From Pseudonocardiales bacterium (GTDB lineage: Bacteria; Actinomycetota; Actinomycetes; Mycobacteriales; Pseudonocardiaceae): 64,000 nt of DNA. The notes below the pieces were generated by a model. It saw nothing but the letters and a program-made list of their open reading frames with translations, did not search any database and was not told the DNA's origin. The translations under genes and the position numbers were made by a program. The stretch's first letter is position 1; each line of letters begins with the position of its first letter. Where the stretch lies: the NCBI GenBank assembly GCA_019247305.1, contig JAFAPC010000125.1:1-64000 (forward strand), in the 5' to 3' direction. Shown here piece by piece: positions 51,458 through 59,906 of this stretch.

Positions 51458-54400
51458 GTGCCCCCCCGCACTCACCCCGACGCGCAGCGTCACCGGCGGC
51501 CCGACGCGCAGCGTCACCGACGACTGGGGTGGGTGCTCGCGGCGCTGGCCCTGCTCACCGGGGTGCTGGGCCTCGCCGTCGCGCTCGCCCCGGTGACCGC
51601 AGACGACCCGGTGGTGAGCTGGCCACCCGCTGGGCAGCAGCCCACTTCCACGGTGCTGCCACTGTCGCCTTACCGCCCCCTGCGACTGGCCGCGACCATC
51701 CCGTGCCCCACGCTGCGGGCGCTGGATGCCCGCCCGGCCGGAGGTGAGGCGCTACGCACCCTGCCCGCCGAGGTCGGCACCATCCCGGGCGAGGGCCTGG
51801 TGGTGGCCGCCGACCAGGGCATGGTCACGGTCACCGCCTCCGGGGCGCAGCTGCTGCGCGCCTCCCTGCCCGCCGGGGACTGCTCCTACCGGGTGAGCGC
51901 CGACGCCGGTGGGGTGCGGGTGTCCCGGGACGGCGTCCCCCTCGTCACCCGGACGGATCTGCTGGTACCCCAGGTCGCCGAGCTTCAGACCGACGCCGTA
52001 ACCCAACGGGACGGTCTGTCGGTGCAGCTGCACACCGACGCGCGATACCAGTCGCGCCCCACAATGCTCAAGACGGCCCTGCTGATCGCGCACGGTCTGG
52101 CGCTCCTGGCGCTGCTCGTCCTGGCCTGGCGGTGGTGGCCGGGCGAGGGGCCCGGCTTGGCCCGGCCGCGCCCGTCGTGGGCGGATGCGGTGGTGCTCGT
52201 GGTGTCGCTGGGCTGGGTGCTGGTCGGCCCGGTCAACATCGACGACTCGTGGTATCTGCTGATGGCCCGCAACGCGATGGACTCGGGCTACCTGGGCAAC
52301 GTCATCTACCAGTTCAACGTCACCGAGAACCCGTTTGTCGCCAGCCAGTACCTCATGCAGGCCTGGGGAGCCCTGGGGCACACCTGGAGCCTGGCCTGGC
52401 TGCGACTGCTGCCGCTGGCCTACGGGCTGGGCAGCTACACGCTGCTGCGGGTGCTGCTCACCACGGTGGCGGGGCGGGTAGCGCGCGGGCGGGCGGTGCC
52501 GTGGGCGCTGGCCGGCGCCCACCTGCTGTGGTGGTTGCCCTACGGCTTGACGCTGCGCCCCGAACCGCTGATCGCCCTGGGTACCGCGGCGGTGCTGGTG
52601 CTGGCCGAGTTGGCTACCCGGCGCCGTTCCGTGGGGGTGCTCGCCGCAGCCACCGCGCTGGCCGCGCTCACCGCCACCGCCTCCCCCACCGGCCTGGTCG
52701 CCGCCGTGCCGCTGCTGGCCTGCCTGCCCTGGCTGTGGCGATCCTGGCGGAAGCGAGAGCGGGGGCCAGCAGGGTCCAGCCGAGTCGCCGTAGCGCTGCT
52801 GATCGGGGCGGCCGCCTCGGTCGTGATCCCGGTCGCCTTCGCCGACGCCACACTGGGCGACGTCCTGGAGTCAATCGCGGTGCACCGCTGGTACTACCGC
52901 CAGGACGCCTGGTATGACGAGTACCTACATTACGCGAACCTGCTGGCCGGCGACGAGCGGGGGGCGTGGGGCAAGCGGCTGCCGGTGCTGCTCACCCTGG
53001 GTGTGCTGTTCGCAGTCGCCCTCGGCACGGCCCGGCGTGCCGGCACCGCCGGGCGCACCGGACGGCTGCTCGGCGGCGCAGCGGCGATCACCGCGGTGAG
53101 CCTGGCCGTCCTGACGCTGACCCCGACGAAGTGGGTGAACCACTTCGGGGCCATCGCGGCCCCAGCCACCGTACTGCTGGCCGCCGCACTGATCCGATCC
53201 CCGCTACCTCGGCGGGTCGGCACCGCGACCCTCACCCTCGGCACCGCCGCCCTGGTGGCCGCCACCGCGGTCGCCTTCGCCGGCCCCAACCTGTGGCGTC
53301 CCTTCTCCGACTGGGGTCAGCCGTTCGGGAACCATCTGCTCGTCGACACCCCATACCTGCAGAGCCTGCTCGCGCCGTCGCTAGGGCCGTTGGCGCTGCG
53401 CAACCCGCTGCTGTGGCTGGCCGTCGCCGCGCTGAGCTGGCGGCTCGGCCGGCGGTGGCCGGATGGCCGGCTCCGCCGGCGGTGGTTCTGTTGGCGCTTG
53501 CCGGATCGGGCCGTGCTGCGCACCGCTACCGGCCTGGGGGTGGCGCTGATGCTGGTGGTGTTCGCCGTCGCGCCGCTGCGTCAGTACCCGGGCACGTCGG
53601 TGGCGCTGATGAACCTGCGCGCGCTGAGTGGCCGGCCCTGCGGCCTGGCCTCGGCGGTGCAGGTGCTCACCGACGTCACACCGGGGTTGGGACCGGCGGC
53701 GGGGTCCGCCGCGCTCACCGGGGACATGCGGGCCGACCCCTTGCCGGAACCAACACCGACCCCGCCCACCGCACCGGGCAGCACCGTGTGGCACGACGAC
53801 GTGCCCGGCCGGGCCAGCCTCGGCACCGTCCAGACTCCCTGGTATCCGCTGCCCCCCCGCAGCCACGACGGCTGGATCACCGTCCCGCTGCGTGGCCGGC
53901 TCACCCCCGAGCAGCGGCTCACCGTGCAGGTGGGAACCGGGAACCCGGTCGCCCCGGAGCAGATCCGCGCGGTGCCGCTGCCTGCCGTCGGGGACACCCC
54001 TGGTTGGACCGAGGTCGCCGTCGCCCTCGCTGAGGCCGGCCTGGCCGCACCCAGTGCGGTCCGGGTGGTGGCCGAAGACCGCATTGCCGGTCCGGGCAGC
54101 TGGCTGGCGCTGGCGCAACCGCGGCTGAGCACGCCGCGACCGGTCACTGACGTCCTCGCGGACCAGCCGGTGTTCGCCGACCAGGTCTCCGCCGGGCTGT
54201 GGCCCTGCCAGCACCAGATCGCCGTGCGCGACGGCCTGGTGAGCCCGCCCGCGCTGCGGCTGCGGGCCGCTGACGGGCTGGAGGGCTCGATCTCTCAGGT
54301 CTCCACCTTCGCCGACAACGGCGGCACGCTGCTGCAGGTGGACCGCACCAGCACGCTCGTCGAGCTGCCCACCCGGCTGAGGCCACCGGGGGCGCCCACG

Positions 54401-54547
54401 CTGGGTTGGGGCCACGTCGAGAAGGTGATCTATGCGCACCCGGTTGATCTCGTTGACTTGCGCGTCGAGCACCGGCGGCGCGCTGGGTGGACCCGGCTGC
54501 CCACGTTGATCGGGCAGCGCTACACCGGCCGCGCCTACATCGGATGA
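51458..54547 (+). CDS. EmbA/B/C-like arabinosyltransferase (paralog 3)
   Basis: PVTADDPVVSWPPAGQQPTSTVLPLSPYRPL, NIDDSWYLLMARNAMDSGYLGNVIYQFNVTENPFVASQYLMQ, LRPEPLIALGTAAV, TPTKWVNHFGAIA. Confidence 0.94.
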   Translation: MPPRTHPDAQRHRRPDAQRHRRLGWVLAALALLTGVLGLAVALAPVTADDPVVSWPPAGQQPTSTVLPLSPYRPLRLAATIPCPTLRALDARPAGGEALRTLPAEVGTIPGEGLVVAADQGMVTVTASGAQLLRASLPAGDCSYRVSADAGGVRVSRDGVPLVTRTDLLVPQVAELQTDAVTQRDGLSVQLHTDARYQSRPTMLKTALLIAHGLALLALLVLAWRWWPGEGPGLARPRPSWADAVVLVVSLGWVLVGPVNIDDSWYLLMARNAMDSGYLGNVIYQFNVTENPFVASQYLMQAWGALGHTWSLAWLRLLPLAYGLGSYTLLRVLLTTVAGRVARGRAVPWALAGAHLLWWLPYGLTLRPEPLIALGTAAVLVLAELATRRRSVGVLAAATALAALTATASPTGLVAAVPLLACLPWLWRSWRKRERGPAGSSRVAVALLIGAAASVVIPVAFADATLGDVLESIAVHRWYYRQDAWYDEYLHYANLLAGDERGAWGKRLPVLLTLGVLFAVALGTARRAGTAGRTGRLLGGAAAITAVSLAVLTLTPTKWVNHFGAIAAPATVLLAAALIRSPLPRRVGTATLTLGTAALVAATAVAFAGPNLWRPFSDWGQPFGNHLLVDTPYLQSLLAPSLGPLALRNPLLWLAVAALSWRLGRRWPDGRLRRRWFCWRLPDRAVLRTATGLGVALMLVVFAVAPLRQYPGTSVALMNLRALSGRPCGLASAVQVLTDVTPGLGPAAGSAALTGDMRADPLPEPTPTPPTAPGSTVWHDDVPGRASLGTVQTPWYPLPPRSHDGWITVPLRGRLTPEQRLTVQVGTGNPVAPEQIRAVPLPAVGDTPGWTEVAVALAEAGLAAPSAVRVVAEDRIAGPGSWLALAQPRLSTPRPVTDVLADQPVFADQVSAGLWPCQHQIAVRDGLVSPPALRLRAADGLEGSISQVSTFADNGGTLLQVDRTSTLVELPTRLRPPGAPTLGWGHVEKVIYAHPVDLVDLRVEHRRRAGWTRLPTLIGQRYTGRAYIG
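51476..51523 (+). repeat. 24-bp tandem duplication at the N-terminus of Emb paralog 3
   Basis: CCCGACGCGCAGCGTCACCGGCGG/CCCGACGCGCAGCGTCACCGACGA = PDAQRHRR x2. Confidence 0.9.
53436..53487. repeat. 27-bp palindromic dimer, locus 4 (cores 53439-53453 and 53466-53480)
   Basis: GGCGGCTCGGCCGGC and GCCGGCTCCGCCGGC, 27 bp apart, inside Emb paralog 3. Confidence 0.9.
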
Positions 54548-54653
54548 TCCACTGTGCTGATTCCGGGGTGGGGCTGGTTCCGGGGCGGTTCTGATTTCGG
54601 GATGAGTCTGATTCATGTGGGTCGGCAGCCGGGGATCAGCTACCGTGGATCAA

Positions 54654-57107
54654 ATGCATCCAGTGTCGGTCTCTCCCAGCCTCCCCGACGCGCTGGCTCC
54701 AGCAGCGGAGGCCCCAGCAGCGGAGGCAGCGGCAGCCGAGGAAGCGGTGGCAGCGGAGCAGGACTACCTGACCCTGCTCTATCAGCATCTCGACGAACGC
54801 CGCCGCTACACCGCAGCGCGGCTGGCCGAAGTCCTGAAAGCCCCCACCACCGGCACCCCCGGGGCGCTCAGTGAGCGGGACGCGGCTGCGGCGATGTACT
54901 CCGCGCAGCTCGACACCCTGCACAGCGTCGAGCAGGGCCTGTGCTTCGGGCGGCTCGACCTGCACAGCGACCCGCCCGGCCACGAGGACCGCAACGGCGA
55001 CGGGGGCCATAACGGGGACGGGGACGGGCGGTGCTATATCGGGCGGCTCGGGCTGCTCGATGAGGATCGCGACTACCAGCCCCTGCTCATCGACTGGCGG
55101 GCGCCAGCGGCCCGCCCGTTTTACACCGCGACCGCCGCCCACCCCGAAGGCGTCCGCCGTCGCCGCCATATCCGCACCCGCAGCCGAACGGTGCTGGCCA
55201 TCGAGGACGAAGTGCTCGACCTCAACGGTGCTGAGCAGGATCTCACTCGGACCAGCCTGACCAATGAGGCGGCGCTGCTGGCCGCGCTGGCCCAGAGCCG
55301 CACCGGCCAGATGTCGGACATCGTCGCGACCATCCAAGCCGAGCAGGACCGGATCATCCGCGCCAAACCCCAGGGAGTGCTGGTCGTCCAAGGTGGGCCG
55401 GGCACCGGCAAGACCGCGGTCGCGCTGCACCGGGCGGCGTACCTGCTCTACACGCACCGCCAGCAGCTAGCCAAGCGGGGCGTGCTGATCGTCGGTCCCA
55501 ATCCGACGTTCCTGCGCTACATCGAGCACGTGTTGCCCTCGCTGGGGGAGACCAGCGTGCGGCTGTGCACGGTCGCGCAGCTGCATCCGGGGCTGCACGC
55601 CCGCCGCGCCGAGCCGGAGCAGACCGCCGCGCTCAAGGGTCGGCGGGAGATGGCGAAGGTGGTGGCTGCCGCGGTGCACGACCGCCAGCGCCTGCCCACC
55701 ACACCGATCGAGCTCACCGTTGAGGGCCAGTCCATCCGGCTGGACCGCGCGGTGTGCCTGCCGGCCCGCACCCGGGCGCGGCGCTCCCGCCGGCCGCACA
55801 ACGAGGCCAGGCGCATCTTTCAGCGCGAGGTGGTGGCGGCCCTGGCCGAGCAGGTCGCCGGCGGGGTCGACGGCTCAGGCCGGGACCTGCTGACCCGGGC
55901 CGACCTGGCGGAGATCCGCGCTGAGCTGCGGGCCAGTCCCGAGCTGAGTGCCGCGCTGGAGGCGCTGTGGCCGATACTCTCGCCGGAGCAGCTGCTCAGC
56001 GACCTCTACGCCGACCCGCAGCGGTTGGCCAGCGCCACCCAAGGGGTGCTGGCCTCCGCCGAGTGCGACCTGCTGACCCGCCCCGCCCCAGACCCACAGG
56101 CCGAGCCGGACCAGGTGTGGACCCCCGCCGACGTTCCGCTGCTGGACGAAGCCGCCGAGCTGCTGGGCTCCGACGGCAGCGAGCAGGCCGCCCGGGAGGC
56201 CGCCGCGCTGCGCGCGGAGCTGCGCTACGCCCAAGGGGTGCTGGACATCCTGGACCTGGATGAGGACCTGGACCCGGAGCTGCTGCGGGCCACGGACCTC
56301 ATCGACGCGGACCGGTTGGCCGAGCGGCAGCGCCAGCAGCGCTCCGAAGGCGCCGCCGAGCGCGCGGCAGGCGACCGGACCTGGACCTACGGTCACATCG
56401 TCATCGATGAGGCGCAGGAGCTGTCCCCGATGGCCTGGCGGGTGCTCATGCGGCGCTGCCCCATCCGCTCGATGACGGTGGTCGGGGACCTCGCCCAGAC
56501 CGGGAACCCGACCGGCGCGCGCTCCTGGCAGGACGTGCTCGGCCCCTACGTGGCACAGCGGTGGCGGCTGGAACAGCTGACCATCAACTACCGCAACCCC
56601 GCCGAGGTCGCGGAGCTGGCCCAGCAGGTCCTCGCCGCGATCGACGCCAGCCTCACCCCACCGCAGGCGGTGCGCCGCGCCGGGGTAGCGCCCCGCGCGG
56701 TACGGGTCTGCGCACTGCCCGCTCCGTCTGGGCCGCCCGGGCTGCCGGGGGAGCTGCCCGACGCCCTCGCCGCGCAGCTGAACGCGGTGCTCGCCGAGGA
56801 GACCGCCGCAGTGAGGGAGGGCCGGGTGGGCGTGCTCGGGCCGCTGGCCTGGGTGCAGCAGCTGAGCCCGCTCGTGTCCGCCGCGCATGAGGCGGACCGG
56901 TGCCTGGAGGCACCGGTGAGTGTGCTGACCGTCGCCCAGGCCAAGGGACTGGAGTTCGACTCGGTGGTGCTCTTCGACCCGGCGGCCATCGTGGCCGAGT
57001 CACCGCGCGGCCTCAACGACCTCTACGTCGCTCTCACCCGCACCACGCAGCGACTGTGCGTGGTGCACCCCGGCGAGCTGCCCGAGGTCCTCGCCGCCCT
57101 CCAGTAA
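54654..57107 (+). CDS. HelD/HelR-family RNA polymerase-associated ATPase (UvrD/Rep-like)
   Basis: YLTLLYQHLDERR N-terminal coiled coil; YIGRLGLLDEDRDYQPLLIDWRAPAARPFYTATA; VVQGGPGTGKTAVALHRAAYLLY; HIVIDEAQELSPMAWRVLMRRCP; AQAKGLEFDSVVLFDP. Confidence 0.92.
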   Translation: MHPVSVSPSLPDALAPAAEAPAAEAAAAEEAVAAEQDYLTLLYQHLDERRRYTAARLAEVLKAPTTGTPGALSERDAAAAMYSAQLDTLHSVEQGLCFGRLDLHSDPPGHEDRNGDGGHNGDGDGRCYIGRLGLLDEDRDYQPLLIDWRAPAARPFYTATAAHPEGVRRRRHIRTRSRTVLAIEDEVLDLNGAEQDLTRTSLTNEAALLAALAQSRTGQMSDIVATIQAEQDRIIRAKPQGVLVVQGGPGTGKTAVALHRAAYLLYTHRQQLAKRGVLIVGPNPTFLRYIEHVLPSLGETSVRLCTVAQLHPGLHARRAEPEQTAALKGRREMAKVVAAAVHDRQRLPTTPIELTVEGQSIRLDRAVCLPARTRARRSRRPHNEARRIFQREVVAALAEQVAGGVDGSGRDLLTRADLAEIRAELRASPELSAALEALWPILSPEQLLSDLYADPQRLASATQGVLASAECDLLTRPAPDPQAEPDQVWTPADVPLLDEAAELLGSDGSEQAAREAAALRAELRYAQGVLDILDLDEDLDPELLRATDLIDADRLAERQRQQRSEGAAERAAGDRTWTYGHIVIDEAQELSPMAWRVLMRRCPIRSMTVVGDLAQTGNPTGARSWQDVLGPYVAQRWRLEQLTINYRNPAEVAELAQQVLAAIDASLTPPQAVRRAGVAPRAVRVCALPAPSGPPGLPGELPDALAAQLNAVLAEETAAVREGRVGVLGPLAWVQQLSPLVSAAHEADRCLEAPVSVLTVAQAKGLEFDSVVLFDPAAIVAESPRGLNDLYVALTRTTQRLCVVHPGELPEVLAALQ

Positions 57108-57191
57108 GCTGTCGTGGGAAGTCCTCCAGCGGTCCGGGATGTGTCCACGGGCACTGCGCGGTGGTGAGCCAGGGTGGTGAGGCAGAAAGAC

Positions 57192-57578
57192 ATGAACCGG
57201 AAACAGTTCATCCAGACCACCACCCTCGGCGTGGGCACCCTCACCGCGGGACCCATGGCGGCGCCGTCGGTGGGCAGCGGACCTACCCCGGCCCTGGACC
57301 CGATCGGCGCTGCGGCGGTCGAGCAGGTCCGTGCCGCCGTCCGGTTGTTCCAGTTGTGGAACCGTGGTTACGGCGGCGGTCCCGCCGACCACGAGGTGGC
57401 CCAGGAAGCTCTGCGGGCTGAGTTGCGCTTGTCGATGAGCCTGCTGCGGGAGAGCTACCTGGCTCCGGTACGCGCCCAGCTTCTCTCCGCAGTCGACGAT
57501 CTCCGTAAGGTAGCCGCGACGATGAACGTCAACGTGGATGCCCTTGAGGAGCCCGCTGAGGGTCCCACTTCGCGCTGA
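57192..57578 (+). CDS. Small protein resembling the middle part of XRE/TPR regulators
   Basis: MNRKQFIQTTTLGVGTLTAGPMAAPSVG followed by a helical region; no HTH. Confidence 0.5.
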   Translation: MNRKQFIQTTTLGVGTLTAGPMAAPSVGSGPTPALDPIGAAAVEQVRAAVRLFQLWNRGYGGGPADHEVAQEALRAELRLSMSLLRESYLAPVRAQLLSAVDDLRKVAATMNVNVDALEEPAEGPTSR

Positions 57579-57870
57579 GCTGCGCCGAGCAAGGTGCCGA
57601 CGGGCAGCCGCAGGCTTGAGGCCCCGGCAAGCATGGCGGGCCAGGCGGATCCGGACCGGGTAGCCCGGCGAGAGGCTCCGCGGGCTCAAGAGGCCCTGGT
57701 CCGGGCCGATCGGCTCACCGCGACCGAACGAGGCATGCATCTTCGCTACCGGTCTGATTGTGCCTGGACCGGACGCTGTGATCTCGTCCAGGTGGCTCTG
57801 GGGTCTGGTCGAAATACGCCTGAAACCTGCCACGCGGCTCGGAACTCCTAATTAATTACGGCGATGTGCG

Positions 57871-57910
57871 AAGTAACTTGTAAGTAACTCATAAGTAAAT
57901 CGTAAGTACT
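57871..57910. promoter_or_regulatory. Four heptamer direct repeats at exact 11-bp period (SARP-box-like)
   Basis: AAGTAACttgtAAGTAACtcatAAGTAAAtcgtAAGTACT; starts at 57871, 57882, 57893, 57904. Confidence 0.7.
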
Positions 57911-58513
57911 TGAAATTCTCACTGAATGTCCCCTCCATAGAGGTTAATCTTGGCACGCATCCAGCCCCGGCCATCCGCGTATCCGGTCACTATCCGATCT
58001 AGGAGTCGTGTTCCGAACCGTCAATAAGTGCCTCAATCCGGCGATCTGCGCCAACTCCCCAAAAATCCTCTATCGGTCATATCCCGAACTGACGGAGCTC
58101 TGCCTTGGATAAGACGCGGCACACACTACTATTGATCATGTACTAGTACCTGCGGGAACGTTAGTAGCGTTGCAGACTGCTGTCGATCTGATAGAGTCCA
58201 AGGAGTATGAACACTGTCCCTGATACTGCGCTCGTGTCGATCCAGAAGCGTCGTGGGAGTCGTTGAAAAATTGACGAGACCACACCGGTTGAGGAGAATA
58301 TAGTACAACATGGAAACAATTTTCGATCATTACTGACACTGAGTTGTGATAACTCGCAAAATAGACACCAGCGACGAGGGTGCAGTAGACAACGTCAAGT
58401 GTTAGGAAACTCGTTCGCCGGGTCACTAGTTCTCCTCGTCACGCGCCGAAACCCGGCGAGTCTAAACAATAAACACCGACCGAATGTCGGGGCGGTGAAC
58501 AGGGAGGTCACTC

Positions 58514-59749
58514 GTGCGCGACCAATACGATGTCGTCGTCGTCGGCGGAGGCCCCGCCGGCACCACAGCGTCAGGGCTCCTGTCCAAGTGGGGACGACGT
58601 GTGCTCTTGCTAGAGAAGGAGAAATTCCCCCGATATCACATTGGCGAGTCCCTCGTTCCGGGCGTCATGCCGGTCATTGAGGATCTCGGCGCCACTCAGA
58701 TCCTGGAGGAACTTGGCGCGATCAGGAAGTATGGTATATCGCTGCTCTGGGGGGACAACCCCGAACCATGGACCGTCCGTTTTGATGAAGTTTGCCCGTT
58801 TCCCTACACCTATGAGGTCAAGCGAGCCGAGTTCGACAACCTGCTGCTGGCCCATACCCGACGGCTCGGCACAACCGTGATCGAAGAGGCGAATGTCCGC
58901 GAGGCGCTGTTCGAGGGCGACCGCTGCACAGGTGTCCGTTACAGCCACTCCGATGACGTGATCGACGTTCACGCTCCGTTCATCATCGATGCCTCCGGCC
59001 AAGCCAAGATCATGGCTCGGCGCTTCGACGCGGTCGGCTGGCACTCAGACCTGAAGAATCTGGCCGCGTGGACGTACTTCCAAGGTGGGAGCCGCTATGA
59101 CGGACAGGCGGCCGGCAACATTGTGCTCGAAAACAGGCCACCAGGCTGGCTCTGGCTGATTCCTTTCAGCGACCGCACCTGCAGCGTCGGGTTCGTCGCG
59201 CCGAGCACGGAATTTACCGCATCCGGCCTGAAGCCCGCAGACGTACTCTACCAGCGCCTCGACGAGGCGCTAGAGGTTAAGCGTCTGCTGGCCGGTGCCG
59301 TCGAGGTGTCCCAAGTTCGCACGGCCAAGGACTGGTCCTATACCTGTGAACGGATGAGCGGTCCCGGCTTCATCCAAGCCGGCGATGCGGCGGCGTTTAT
59401 CGACCCACTGTTCTCTACCGGCGTCATGCTCGCCATGAGAAGTGCCTCAGCGGCGGCGCGCGCGGTCAACAATATTCTCGACGAGCCAGACTCGGAGGCC
59501 TCGATTCGTCAATCGTACGAGGACGGGTACCGTGCCTTCCTTGACGTAGTGATCTCGTTCGTGCGTTTCTTCTACGACCCGAGCAAGAAAGTTGTGGAGT
59601 ACTTCGAAAAAGCTCGCGAACTCGTCGACCCGATGGAGCAGCTCAAGGCTCGCGAGGACTTCATTATCCTCATCTCCGGACTCGTCGCGACGCACCCGAT
59701 CATGGACTACGTCCCCAAGGCTCCCGTTACCGCATCTTCCTCCAGTTAG
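58514..59749 (+). CDS. Flavin-dependent halogenase-like FAD oxidoreductase (carrier-protein-dependent type)
   Basis: VVVVGGGPAGTTASGLLSKWGRRVLLLEKEKFPRYHIGESLVPG; PGWLWLIPF (WxWxIP); FIQAGDAAAFIDPLFSTGVMLAMRSA. Confidence 0.85.
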   Translation: MRDQYDVVVVGGGPAGTTASGLLSKWGRRVLLLEKEKFPRYHIGESLVPGVMPVIEDLGATQILEELGAIRKYGISLLWGDNPEPWTVRFDEVCPFPYTYEVKRAEFDNLLLAHTRRLGTTVIEEANVREALFEGDRCTGVRYSHSDDVIDVHAPFIIDASGQAKIMARRFDAVGWHSDLKNLAAWTYFQGGSRYDGQAAGNIVLENRPPGWLWLIPFSDRTCSVGFVAPSTEFTASGLKPADVLYQRLDEALEVKRLLAGAVEVSQVRTAKDWSYTCERMSGPGFIQAGDAAAFIDPLFSTGVMLAMRSASAAARAVNNILDEPDSEASIRQSYEDGYRAFLDVVISFVRFFYDPSKKVVEYFEKARELVDPMEQLKAREDFIILISGLVATHPIMDYVPKAPVTASSSS

Positions 59750-59906
59750 TCGAGTCGTTTAGTCGAATTCACACCCCACCACATGAGCCATGGTAGGGCG
59801 GCGGGAGAGCGTGTCCGCGATGGACGGGCCACTAACACTCCAGCCCAACCAGACCGGTAAATAAACACGACCCGGCTGGTAATATACGAATTTCCAGGAG
59901 AACCTG

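Noticed and set aside
53381-54616. Minus-strand ORF of 411 aa opposite Emb paralog 3
   Set aside because: Antisense shadow of a clear arabinosyltransferase gene.
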